In this document: in pieces, positions 1 through 11,551 of the stretch
Layout of the letters: every line of letters begins with the position of its first letter
Numbering within the stretch: position 1 is the stretch's first letter
Assembly: GCA_003427395.1 (NCBI GenBank)
Contig: BFEA01000542.1
Coordinates: 814,662-860,400 of the forward strand
Reading direction: 5' to 3'
Length of the DNA: 45,739 nucleotides
DNA from: Chara braunii
Taxonomy: Eukaryota; Streptophyta; Charophyceae; Charales; Characeae
Notes under the pieces: model-generated
The model's input: only the letters and a program-made list of their open reading frames with translations
What the model was told of the DNA's origin: nothing
Databases searched by the model: none
Position numbers and translations under genes: made by a program

Positions 1-1429
<1,429 letters not shown>

Positions 1430-2170
1430 AATTGTTGATTTAAGCGGTGTTTGAACACACATGTGTGTTTAGATTGTTGATTTAAGTGGATTAACGGTGT
1501 AAGCTAAGTTGGCAGATCCTCACTATAAGGGTGATTGTTAAAAGGGGATCAACAAAAAAATTCCCACGAGAAATGAAAGTTGAAAAACCATTCCATAAAA
1601 AAAAAATCCTTCATATGTATAAATTATTATTGTTCGTCAAATACTAAAATTTCCAGTTTTATTTGAGAAGTTCCCGTCAAAATATGAGTTTTCCCTTCCA
1701 ACTACATCTATTTGTTCAAAATGAAATGAAAGTCCGGACGAGTTAATGAAATGTTTTAAATAAATTTTTATTCTACTACAACAAATATCTTCTAATTTAG
1801 ATTGGATTACCTTATTTACGACTGAAAATCCTTACTTACAATGACAGTCCAATTGAAATATTTCATGAACTCATCCATAATTTCATTTCATCTCTAACAT
1901 GCAGTCCAAATAAGAAGGGATAGCATATTCTTGGAATGAAAGTTTGCAAGTAAGATGAAAATTTTAAAATTGAAATGACATTTTTTAAGATGGAATGAAA
2001 TTTGGAAATTTAGATTGTAATTTTAGTATAGAATGATTATTTAATTCTAGGATTTTTTTTCGTTGATGGTAAAGATGAGGAGTGAAACTTAAAGGTTGAT
2101 CATGCATGCAAGTTACAACAAACAACGCAAATTATAAACTCTCACTATAAAACGTACCTTAACTTATTTC
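1430..2170. repeat. Direct repeat, copy 1 (split by a MITE)
   Basis: 1430-1547 plus 2068-2170 match 2407-2630 closely, forming a ~222-bp unit present twice about 1 kb apart. Copy 1 is interrupted by 520 extra bases (1548-2067). The unit contains a perfect 16-bp palindrome, AACACACATGTGTGTT. No coding capacity is apparent. Confidence 0.85.
1548..2067. mobile_element. MITE-like AT-rich insertion, 520 bp
   Basis: The insertion starts ATCAACAAAAAAATTCC. The reverse complement of its right end reads ATCAACGAAAAAAAATCC, so it has short terminal inverted repeats of ~17 bp. The uninterrupted copy of the host repeat at 2407-2630 acts as an empty site and defines the borders to within a few bases. It is AT-rich and has no ORF. 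A target-site duplication is not clear (possibly GG). The superfamily is not identifiable by eye. Confidence 0.72.
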
Positions 2171-2406
2171 CTTTAAAAATCTATACAAAGCATATGTGAT
2201 TTATCCAAATACAATGTATGTGCATTATGTCTCAAGTGGTTTTCCATTAAAAAAACATGAGTCGACTTTTTAAAACATTAAGAGAGCAAAGTGCAGTAGC
2301 GGAGGGCATCCTCCAAGCGATTCAAGGTTGTGTTTCTACGTAGATTTTAACGGACTAATGGTCATTTTAATGGTTGTATGAAATATCAAGAACACACGTG
2401 AATTCT

Positions 2407-2630
2407 AATTGTTGATTTAAGTGGTATTTGAACACACATGTGTGTTTAGATTGTTGATTTAAGCGGATTAGTGGTGTAAGCTAAATTGGCAACTCCTAAC
2501 TATGAGGGTGATTGTTACAAGGGGGTGGTGGAGATAAGAAGTGACCCTTAAAGGTTGATTCTGCATGCAAGTCACAACAAACAATGCACATTATAAACTT
2601 TCATAATAAAACGTACCTCAACTTCTTTTA
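2407..2630. repeat. Direct repeat, copy 2 (intact, empty site)
   Basis: This is the second copy of the 1430-2170 unit without the MITE. It keeps the central AACACACATGTGTGTT palindrome and the downstream GCATGCAAGT-containing half. It shows that the two halves of copy 1 were once contiguous. Confidence 0.85.
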
Positions 2631-3974
2631 TTGAACTAAACTTATTGGTATGGACGCGGGTATCGGACTGAACTAATACAAGGCCCATGAGGTCAGGCCG
2701 ATAACATGGTCTCATAGGTGCACGGGCAAATAGCCAAAAAGGCCAAGTCATAGGGCAGGGCAAAGAAACGTACTATTGCATGATCCTCAAAGCTTTAATG
2801 GATCGAGAGAACTATAAAACACAATGTCATGAAAAACAACAAAACTTTGTAAACTACTATGCTAAGAAACCTCGGGTGCGGAGCAATCTCTATGAGAAAT
2901 TCATATGATGTAGCATTAGTTATACAATGTACACAGGGAAAGCAACAAATGTTTGACGTACTAATTATAACAAACAACAAAATAAATTAAACTATATAAG
3001 CGGCTTAAAACGACCTTCACTTTTCAGCCGCATGTTAACCCTTCAACAACGAGAACACTAAAAAGTGCATTTCGGTATTTTTTTTTTTAATTTATATTTA
3101 CTGCTTTATTTTCAGTCAATGTCTGCATGTGTTAAGTTCGACATTTGTTGGAGTCTTAGAGACAATTGTTTTGGCTAGCCCTCAAAATTTTGAAAATCTT
3201 AAAAAACGAAAACTAGTGAATTGCTCATAAAAACACACTTTCGTCATAGGGTTTGAACCTTCTTTGATCCTTTTGTTTTCCTTTTTTATATTGGTTTATT
3301 TGGTGTCCAATTTATGGACGAGTAACAAGTCTAGTTTGAAACTCGTACAACTTTTATTATAATGACCTTGAAATAAACTTGAAAATTTATGACTCTGTTA
3401 ACTACTTCTCATGAAGTATAGTCACAAATATCATTGAGGCTACGACTTGAATGTTAAAATAAAGAAATAGAAAACTAACATAAGATGAACAAGATGTATT
3501 GTTGAGCCACAACAACATGATGATCTCAAAAGGGGTGAAGGACAATTGTATACAACAATGAGAAAGGTGATCAAACTCGGTGTGGGTGGAGCTGCGAAAC
3601 AAAGTCAATGATCCTAATAGGCCAACCATCAAGGGACATAATGCTCAACACAATAATGACCCGATGCAAGATCGACGATGAAAAAGAAGTTTGAAATAAG
3701 ATGAGATGTCAATAAAGCATGGTCTGCATTAGTGAAAAAATGCAGTTGCCGATGAGATAATGCACACAATTCTCCAACTTAGACGGATCTAGACTACGGA
3801 GAAATTAAGGTAGGATAACGCTATAGCCCATTTGCCTACTCACTGGTAACTTGAAGGGATAATGTAATTGAAGAGAACTAGCTAGATGAGATGCAAAGAG
3901 AACCATCATGCGACACACAAAGGAATGTAAGAGGTGAGCTTAAAATCATAATATGAAGAAGTCACGTTGTCGTA
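2631..3974. other. AT-rich stretch, nothing recognised
   Basis: There are scattered ORFs of 60-76 codons only. None has a recognisable domain and I see no RNA gene or repeat border. Confidence 0.45.
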
Positions 3975-4430
3975 GTTTTTCCTAGTCAGGCCATCTCTGG
4001 CGACTGGAAAGACAACAGGTTGTGACGCAGAATGTTGAAGAATTTTTACAATAAATAAATAATTAATGAAAGTAAAGCCCTTCCTATTGAGTGTGTCCGA
4101 CTTAGAGCGAGACCCACCAATTCCGGTCTATGTCGGTCCTCAGTCTTACAAACCTTTAATTAATTGATTCGGATTAGCAACGATCATGCCGCCGGCAAAT
4201 AATCAAATTAAAATTAAATGTATTATATGCACATCAAGTTTATCAATTAAAAAATTTGAGAATTGTGACAAAATCAACAAAAAACACGATATGAAGCAAA
4301 GTTAATGAGGAGACAAGATTGAGCTCCTAAAGACAAAGACAAGATGAATCAGGAAGGTGAGAGCTTATAATAATCTTAAAAGTACAAGGTGAAAGACCCG
4401 ATCAGTGCTATAAGTTTTAACTCTCACTCC
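3975..4430 (+). repeat. Left arm of a large inverted repeat
   Basis: This segment matches the reverse complement of 13755-14225 with many gaps. Shared blocks include ACGCAG near 4026, CAATAAATAAATAA near 4049, CCCTTCCT near 4078, GAGCGAGACCC near 4106, GATTCGGA near 4168, TTTGAGAATTGT near 4255 and the GACAA(G/A)ATGAAT block near 4340. The two arms enclose ~9.3 kb. They could be long terminal inverted repeats of one large DNA element, or two independent opposite copies of a dispersed repeat. Confidence 0.7.
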
Positions 4431-4555
4431 TCCATCTCAGTCCCATCATTGATCTCAGTTTTTCTGATAATCTAATATTACGTCTCTGTATCTTTTGAGA
4501 TGGTGGCCTATGAATGAATTGTCACCTGAGACTACCGACATCTGAGAAAGGTCGG

Positions 4556-5089
4556 TCAAAGTATTCCTTTCCGCAAAGCATTCCTCCTATGCAAAGTATT
4601 CCTCCTATGTAGAACGAATAATAGGATCCTTGAAAAGATCCCCCTCCGCAAACTACCGAACCCAGATGGCTCAGTCAGTGCCCCGATGTCCCTCTTAATC
4701 GGATAGATGTATTTTTTTGCCAAGTCCATGAAGTCACCCCGATAAGAATCATCACAACAGTTGAATGGGATAAGAGACTTTAAATGATCTGCATACTGCT
4801 TAGGACCGAAGTTGTAGATCAACTTCTCATTCCCAAACTCAAGGATGATACCTCGTTTATCAAGATAGATTGTTGTCGTTGTTAATAGCGAGTCAAAAGA
4901 TTTATGAGTCTTTTTTCCTTTCATGATGTAAAACTTTGAGTCATACACTTATGTATGGACAAACTGAGTGAGAACAATATAGACAAAAAAATCCTCCTCT
5001 CTGAAACCAATGACACTAACATAGAGGTAGGGTACCACTTCCTTAATCCAGTTGACGTTGGTTAAAACTGACTCATCGACCGGTACTGA
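4556..5089 (-). pseudogene. Broken copy of an unrecognised protein family
   Basis: Read on the minus strand from about 5089, the frame aligns along its length with the copy ending at 9789. Shared motifs include VLTN near the start, YVS-IGFR-ED, an FGPK block, LAK(K/R)YI and a terminal ALTEP...LRRG-FS block. One in-frame TAA (near 4950) interrupts it between FVHT and VYDS. Its 3' end then runs into three imperfect short repeats (AGGAGGAAT...) instead of the sequence seen in the other copy. I do not recognise the family. It has no transmembrane segment and is a mixed-charge, probably globular protein. It lies just inside the left inverted-repeat arm. Confidence 0.65.
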
Positions 5090-5471
5090 CTAAATTTTGT
5101 TCCTGAGAATGACAATCACTGTTGATTTTTTATGATGTGTCTGACTTCTTTGATTGAATCGAATGATGTAAGTTTTGTCTCACCATTCTAATCTTGATAA
5201 TAGAGTGCGTACTCAATTACGGTCTATCTGTTGATAATGTTGAGTGTTTTCTTTCTCGTCTCACTTTTGAGTGAGGCTATGTAGCATGTCTCAGTGACTT
5301 CCGAATTGTCTGATTTTTCTTCCTATGTATTGCATGTCACCCACATGACATTCTTCTTTCCCATTTTTTTTTTTCTTTAAACGTGTAGTCAATTAGCTTT
5401 ACACTTATGCAAGCAATCAGTCGAAGGCTGAAAGATGCATCATCAATCAATGGATGATGGATCTGCAAAGG

Positions 5472-5510
5472 TTAACGGCGTACCTTTTGCATAATGGGTC
5501 AGCGAGTAAA
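5472..5510 (+). pseudogene. rrn26: Mitochondrial large-subunit rRNA fragment
   Basis: The sequence around CGTACCTTTTGCATAATGGG and TCAGCGAGT is the conserved LSU rRNA segment equivalent to the E. coli 23S region around position 580. Only ~40 bases are present. It is joined directly to a small-subunit rRNA piece, so it cannot be a working rRNA gene. Organellar rather than bacterial origin is inferred from its plant-mitochondrial neighbour. Confidence 0.75.
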
Positions 5511-5617
5511 TCCTGGTAGTCCATGCCGTAAACGATGAGTGTTGGTCCTTGGTCTACGCCCGGTGGTTTTTGGGGGCGATTCGATGAGGGACCTAGCTAA
5601 CGCGTTAAACACTCCGC
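5511..5617 (+). pseudogene. rrn18: Mitochondrial 18S rRNA fragment
   Basis: It contains the SSU rRNA landmark TGGTAGTCCATGCCGTAAAC, then CGATGAGTGTT, CTTGGTCTACGC and GCTAACGCGTTAAACACTCC. The GAGTGTT/AACACTC pairing and the CTTGGTCTACGC loop match plant mitochondrial 18S rather than plastid 16S. It ends abruptly after ACTCCGC, where canonical sequence would continue CTGGGGAG. It is a nuclear insertion of mitochondrial origin, probably arriving already fused to the rrn26 scrap. Confidence 0.82.
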
Positions 5618-6775
5618 TACTAACTCTTTCTTCGCTTATTACTTTAGTTGAAATGACTGGACTGGGCCTAGGGGATGACTGTCAGGGTAACTCAATGTTG
5701 GGTACTCATAATCTTCTTTGTCCGGTCGACAGTCTCGATGGATGAAGACATGATGTGAAGTTTCAAATCAAACTTGTGGAAGTAGATGACGTGCTCAATA
5801 AAATTTTGATCTCTCACCAGTTCGAGTGCTCATTCCCTCATCAATTTCGTGTACCATAGTGTGTCATCAACGATTTTATTTTCTCACTGTTCCACTTTGT
5901 CTCGGTAGAGGGTGCATGGCATAATGAGGGTGTCTTTGATGTACGTTTAGAAGAAAAAAAAATTATCAGAAATGGTATTCGAGCTTATTAATTGAAAGAA
6001 TAATGAGATCATTGATTGCTTCAAAGTCTCATGACACGATGCATTGTGCTGCTTAAAATACAAACTACGCTCTGCAATTTACTTTCCGTTGGGATTTTTT
6101 GCAATCCCTCGTTGTGAGGTTAATCGGTTAACAGTCGAATGTTAGTGGCTACTCAACAAAACAACCCACTTCCAAAACTCTCAATAAACTGTTTGCCCGC
6201 ACGAACTCTTAGCAGATTACTTGATGGTCGTTTTTCCCAATTGAGACCCGGTGCCGGAGGGCGCGGTGTCCCGACCCTCCTCTGTGTGCCAAATTCCAGC
6301 CTAGTACCAGCCGCCTGTTCCTACGTCATGACCCGTAGACATGTCCCCGAACTCCTGTGGCGCCTGGTACCTGGTCTGTATCCAACGTGGACAGGTTCTG
6401 TTTGGTGTCCCCTTCAGCAAAAGGGAGGGTGCGCCACAGGGCCTTCCTTTGGCCCACACTGGCTCTGCGCCCTGCTGTACAGCAGAGCACGACCGGCCAA
6501 TAGCCGTGGTGACCGTCGGGTCTGCCCTGGGACGCGAGGGTGAAAGGACCAACGTGGTCCTTTCTACTGCGCGCCGAACTTTTCTTGACCAGGTTATGGG
6601 TCAGGTGCGCAGAGTTGTCATCACTGTCAAGGAAGGTAAGACTAAATCAAGGAAAAATAAGAGAAAGATCAAAATGGAAAAGAAAGGTGAGGGAAAATAA
6701 AAGTCTGGGGTGAGCGTTGATTGGCCTGTTTAAATCGGGGAAACCAGATGATTCCCAACCAATACGTCGGTTCGC
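5618..6775. other. No confident gene; possible retroelement scraps
   Basis: A 119-codon frame at 6341-6700 contains REGAPQGLPLA, which faintly resembles the reverse-transcriptase QG-PL motif, but no other RT motif lines up. The rest has no recognisable feature. Confidence 0.35.
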
Positions 6776-6792
6776 TATTATTATTATTATTA

Positions 6793-6842
<50 letters not shown>

Positions 6843-6843
6843 C

Positions 6844-6881
<38 letters not shown>
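6776..6881. repeat. (TTA)n/(TAA)n microsatellite
   Basis: Blocks of ATT, then ATA/TAA, then ATT trinucleotides make an ~105-bp, partly self-complementary tract. The long poly-Ile/poly-Leu reading frame through it is an artefact. Confidence 0.95.
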
Positions 6882-7713
6882 GTCTCTTCATTTTTCTTTA
6901 GATGTGGCCTCCTTATTGGGTTTTGTCATGTCGTGGGAGAGGGGCTCTAACGGTTCGATTTCAAACTGTGGCCGCAGGACGGCCTGCGTGGGCCAACTCT
7001 TCGATTTCAGCCTACAGGCGGTCAGTGCTGTGCGGCTGGGCCCCAAAAAAAGGGCGACCCACAGCCGCATTGGTAGGGAGCATATCACCCCTATAGAGGG
7101 TCATATGCCCCCTCCTTACCATCGGACTCGGGTCACCGATAGGAGCAGGCCCATGGCCTGTTTTTAAAGGGAAGGAAGCGGCGATCGGTATCTCGTTATG
7201 GGACCACCTTACTGCAAATCTCAGTCAGGTGCCCTGTTGCGCAGGCCTGAAACCGGTAGCGGCAACAGGCTTAGTTCATGCGGCGACCAATGGATTACTA
7301 CTTCTGGTCATCAAGAAATAATAGAGATTATCTTTAATTTTATTAACTTTTGAATCTTAAAAGTTATTTGGGTTCGATTTAGTACACAGGAACCGCGGTC
7401 TCCCTGAACTCTATAAAAGGAGGTTGTATGTGGGACTTCTGTAGGTGAATAGAGTTGTAGCGCTATGAGAGGGGATAGCGGCAAGGCGCTGAGAAGGTCC
7501 GCCCTTAGTAGTCTGAGTGTTGTTAGTCTATACTTTTGGCATAAGGCGTGAGCAGAACGTTAGTACCTACCCCCCGCGACTGTGAGAGCTGGGCACTGCT
7601 AAAAGTTGTCTTAGTCTATAGCGCATTGCAAGTCCTAAAGGTGTCTTGCTGAGTGGCGAGCTATACGAGACGGTGGTAGCACGGTGCAAAGACGATTGTG
7701 TCAGAGCCTGGCT
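6882..7713. other. No gene recognised
   Basis: Mixed-composition sequence with overlapping short frames on both strands. No recognisable domain, RNA or repeat border was seen. Confidence 0.4.
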
Positions 7714-8316
7714 ATGGCAGGACAGAGTGGCTTGTATGGCTTTAGGCCAGGTCACCTGAGGTTCTATTGGAGCAGGGAGCCAATGAGCGGAGAGGGTGCT
7801 ACGGTAGATGCTTGTCTGAGCTATAGTAAACGTGATGAACTGGCGTTGCTGAAGATCAACATATACGGAGGAGAAGAGAGAGAGATGAGGAGGGATGAAA
7901 AGGTGCAGTGTGCAATTACGGAGGCGCATGACAGAGCAGAGAGGAGGTTCAGAAGAGACGGGGTGACCGCGGAACTAAAGGTCACTATCACTTATCACGA
8001 GATGGAGACATCAACTGGCACTACAGAGCGAGAGCAACAGGAGGTGGACAGAGACTCGCAGGGTGAGTCAAAATTGAGTGAGTGGGAGGCTGCTAGATCC
8101 GGGTCTGGCCGGGAACAAGAAAAATCCCTTATTGTTCCAACAGTGAGCGAGGGTGGTACCGAGGACAGGGAGACTGACCTCCGGTCTTGGAACAGGCCAG
8201 GTGAGGTCGAAAAGCATCACCGAGCCGCGGCACCAACCGAGGACGGGCCTGAGGTCAGTTCAGCTCGAAGCAGAGCAAAACCAGCAGCTGGTCCGTCGAA
8301 GGATCGGCACGTGTAG
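7714..8316 (+). CDS. Hypothetical 200-aa ORF, function unknown
   Basis: A continuous frame opens at a GTG at 7684; the first ATG is at 7714, giving 200 residues and ending at 8314-8316. The N-terminal ~60 residues are mixed. The rest is rich in Glu, Arg, Ser and Thr and looks disordered. No domain is recognised. The opposite strand also has overlapping short frames, and there is no visible promoter or intron. It may be a fragment of a retroelement gag-like protein or a chance ORF in GC-rich sequence. Confidence 0.25.
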   Translation: MAGQSGLYGFRPGHLRFYWSREPMSGEGATVDACLSYSKRDELALLKINIYGGEEREMRRDEKVQCAITEAHDRAERRFRRDGVTAELKVTITYHEMETSTGTTEREQQEVDRDSQGESKLSEWEAARSGSGREQEKSLIVPTVSEGGTEDRETDLRSWNRPGEVEKHHRAAAPTEDGPEVSSARSRAKPAAGPSKDRHV

Positions 8317-9788
8317 GCTGCAGACCAGTTCGTGAAGCAGCGGTCAGTTCAGGCGGCCGACGCGTGGCATGCGATAAAAAAAGGGGAGAGTGTCTGTGCC
8401 AGCGGGCGTCAAAGTGTCCTGAGAGGTCGCGAGGCAGGGGGACGCATAGTCGGTCGGACGCACAACACACGTAGAGCACTGGGGGCGACACTCGAGGCAG
8501 TTACGCCCGTACTTGGTCGACGTGTGGTGTGGTCAAGGGACGGGAGGGTGCATGGTGGTCAGACTGAGGCGCAAGTATGTTGATGTCAACACGAGCCCAT
8601 GTCTTCATGTTCTTCACTCACTCTGTTGGGGCAGGCAATCGGAGAGAGTGACGTGTGGCCAGTGCTCGTGAGCAACTGAGAGTCGGGGAGAGGAAGGCTA
8701 GTTGCGGCCTACTAGCTACACAGAGGGGAGAGGGAATTGGAGGATGACATCTGGACGCCACTGGACCTAGCTCAGCGGCAAAGAAAAGCGATCCACCAAA
8801 GCGAGCTCCTGAGTGTGGTGAGAACACTCCCTCTCAACCTCTCCGTGGACAGTAAGGAGGCGTGAGACAGTCAAAGCGGGTCGCGAATCTTCTTAATGCG
8901 CATTGGTGGGTGTGAGTGAACTTGACGCGATTGACGTCAACCATAGCTTTCGCTCCAGTAAGATGCTCTTCCACTAGGTGAATAAAGCCTGGCTACGCCG
9001 TGGGGATCTTTGTGCAAAGCTTGATCTAAGCGCGCACGTGCATTTCTCTAGCCTAGGCGTCATCGCTATTGGCCAGTAATGTGTACGCTTAGACGAGACG
9101 TGACAACCAGGAAGTAGTAGAAGTACGCATTGGATCCAGACCTGCGTGATACGCGTCTCCACGGAAAGCTGCAGAGAAAAAAAGGAATTGACGCTGTTTC
9201 TTTTTCGAGCATGTATGTGAGCCTTCAGGGACAAGTCATGACTTTCGTAGTCGAGGCGACAGTGTATCAAGAACCGTGAGTAATTGGTTGACGTCAGGGA
9301 ACCCGAGTATGAGAGAGAGAAGAAGAGCATTTAGCAAAGAGGGGCGAGCGACCTGGAAGGACTCTTGCACAGAACATGTGATGGCAATTATTGTGCGCCA
9401 CATTCGCTTGTGGTGTGCGGACTTACTGGGCGTCACGGAAAAAGTCCTCAAGTGGAGAGTGCGGGATACGTCCTCTATTGAAGAGAACAAGCAAGGGAAG
9501 GCAGGAGGGGAGGATTGCTCTCGTTGAGAAAAGGCAGACTCCACTTACCTGGTCCATCTGCGCCCAGTCTTCTTTATACGATCGTCGGTCATTTACCATC
9601 TGAGGGTTAATCAGACAGGTCAATTAGTAAGGGCGGTCCATGGTCGGGACCTTGCCAGAGCTAGTTTTATTCGTGTAATGAGAAGGTGCTCGAAGACTTG
9701 GTAAGGGGGACTAAGAAAAACATTAATGACGTTGCTGTTGAGTACTTTCCGGAACGTTTCTCTGTCCTCATTTTGACAAACTCTAGTG
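8317..9788. other. No gene supported
   Basis: Many short overlapping frames occur on both strands, none with a recognisable domain. The minus-strand frame at 9620-9889 overlaps the 3' end of the family member ending at 9789 and could be downstream sequence of it. Confidence 0.35.
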
Positions 9789-10554
9789 CTATGACCCACG
9801 CCCACGTACAGTCTGAGACTGAGGCTTCGTGACAAAGTGCCACCTGAAGCCAGCGAGCTCTGAGCATGACCATCCAAGATACATGACACGAAAGTTGACC
9901 ATGGAGCAGAACTCCTCCCACAATGTAGGCAACTCGTCCACTGAGAAGAGTCCTCGCCTGAGGTATGGGTACTCGGTTGGCTCTGTCAATGCCTCAATGT
10001 CGATCACCGCTGGAGAGATATACCTCTTTGCCAAGCCGATCATATCATGCCAACCCGTGCCATCTGTGAGAAGGAAAGGAACGGGAGGCTTAGGATAGTC
10101 CGTATAAAGCTTGGGCCCAAAGCTGCGAATCAGTTTGGTGCCGCTCTCATCGATCTCTCTCTCCCTCTGCTCGAGATACCTCGTGGCGGAGATCCACAAT
10201 GCATCAACTTGAAAATGCTCATGAGCCTCTTTGCCCTTCTTCAGATAGGGCCTCGGATTGTGGATAGTGCCATCAGCAAAACTGGTTTGGACAACGAAGA
10301 TTGACAGATCTTCTTGTCTGAAACCAATGGCACTAACATACTGATAATGGAAAGCCTCTTTGCATGAAATCTGATTGAAATTGGTCAGCACAAACTCGCT
10401 GACTCGAAAGGATTCGACTGTACTCGTGGAAAATGACGTCTGATGTCCGCTGATTGCTGTTGATCCGACTCTTGAGTTGATTGCTGAACTGACTGCTGGA
10501 TTATTGAATTGATTGCTGGATTGCTTGCTGAATTGCTGAACTAGTTGCTGGATT
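9789..10554 (-). CDS. Member of the unrecognised family (best copy)
   Basis: On the minus strand the frame is open from about 10554 to 9789 (~255 codons) with no ATG, so it is either an exon or a decayed gene. The first ~50 codons are Gln/Ser/Asn-rich, from degenerate TTGCTGAAT-type repeats. The globular part follows: VLTN, YVS-IGFRQEDL, YLKKGKE, SFGPK, LAKRYI, EALTEP and LRRGLFS. All these blocks recur in the copy at 4556-5089, which argues for past protein-level constraint. The C-terminal ~45 residues lack a counterpart in that copy. No known domain is recognised. Two smaller related frames lie directly upstream on the same strand. Confidence 0.45.
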
Positions 10555-10625
10555 GACTACTGAATGTCTGGATAAATGAGTTGATCTCAAATCTGATTGC
10601 CTTGATCTAATCTGCCTCTGACTGA
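10445..10625. repeat. Degenerate TTGCTGGAT/TTGCTGAAT tandem repeat
   Basis: About ten copies of an 8-12 bp motif (GATTGCTG, GAATTGCTG, GACTGCTGG) occur in a row. They create the Gln/Asn-rich N-terminus of the minus-strand frame that overlaps them. Confidence 0.75.
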
Positions 10626-10653
10626 TGCATGTCTCTGATTGCTCAACTTTTTT

Positions 10654-10915
10654 TCACTGATGGCCACTAACTCTCCTGGCCTCTTCCACTGAGCCCACTA
10701 TGGAGGAAGTGGCCTGCTGACTCCCATCAGTACCGTAGATATGATAGGTGAACTTAATCTTTGTCTGGTTCTCTACTATCGCTAGAGCGTGTTCTCTCAT
10801 GAGGGTTGTCTGACGCTGAATGCTCCCTACGATCCTCTCTTCCCAACTCTCGTCAGAGTGCAAGAGATCCTAACTATGTCTGAATCATCCATATCTCGTC
10901 AGGGTCTGCATTGGT
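10654..10915 (-). pseudogene. Frameshifted duplicate of the 11127-11551 ORF
   Basis: The minus-strand frame 10863-10654 contains RQTTLMREHALAIVENQTK, TYHIYG and GSVEEARRV. This is homologous to QQTTIMMEYALTLVRDHTK, TYYLHD and GTVEEARKV in the next copy. Homology continues 5' (DSDIVRIS matching ENTVKVT) but in another frame, so a small indel breaks it. Both copies end at equivalent positions (SGHQ-stop versus YGCQ-stop). A weak possible splice donor (GTTAGT / GTTATT) lies at the same place in both. Function unknown. Confidence 0.5.
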
Positions 10916-11126
10916 CCTGAATAGTGAGGTACTCACTGATGACGGCTGATTAATTTTGTAATTGCTGGTTGACTCGTTTATCTCAAACTCGCTAGTCTGC
11001 TCGTTGTCACTGTGCTTTAACAACTTGTTGTTCTTGTCTTAACTGTTTGCTGTGTGTTTTGACTGGATCCAGCTTCGGGAATGACTCAATTTTTCTCACT
11101 CTGCCTTGGTCTGGTACTGTCTTACC

Positions 11127-11551
11127 TCATTGACACCCGTAAATAACCTTCCTTGCTTCTTCCACAGTGCCTATCGAGGAAATGGTGGCACACAGTTTTT
11201 CACTCAAGTCATGCAAATAATAGGTGTATTCAATCTTTGTATGGTCCCTCACTAGTGTCAACGCATACTCCATCATAATAGTCGTTTGTTGATCATATTC
11301 CTTTATCGCACCCTCTCTCCAATCTCCAGTAGATCCCTGATGCAAAGAGCAGGTAACTTTCACCGTATTTTCATCCCCCATTTCACTGAGTCTTACTATA
11401 TTTGCTTTTCGATCCGAGATCGAGAGCTTTCTAGAGTTCAAGGTACTGAGGATCTGGGCTTGGGTTTTTGTTGATGGTAGATCTATGAAATGACCACCGA
11501 TAGTCCCTGGTTTGCAGGCTAGTTCGCTTTGATGCCCATACCCTTACAATG
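11127..11551 (-). CDS. Unrecognised ORF, upstream partner of the family
   Basis: The minus-strand frame is open from a stop near 11553 to the TGA at 11127 (~140 codons). The only internal ATG yields a short product, so the 5' end may be an exon boundary. Its C-terminal half (WREGAIKEYDQQTT to GTVEEARKV) is duplicated at 10654-10863. It lies on the same strand upstream of the FGPK/ALTEP frame, so the three may be parts of one multi-exon or tandemly duplicated locus. No domain is recognised. Confidence 0.35.

Noticed and set aside
1430-2630. Pair of direct repeats as LTRs of a retrotransposon
   Set aside because: The units lack TG...CA ends, PBS and PPT. The copies are too close together, and the extra sequence is explained by a MITE inside one copy.
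5539-5745. 68-codon ORF
   Set aside because: It overlaps the rrn18 fragment in a protein frame and is a shadow of the rRNA sequence.
6341-6700. Possible reverse transcriptase (GAPQGLPLA)
   Set aside because: Only one motif resembles RT. No DD box or flanking motifs are found in any frame, so I do not call it.
6717-6950. ORF with poly-Ile and poly-Leu
   Set aside because: Translation of the ATT/TTA microsatellite.
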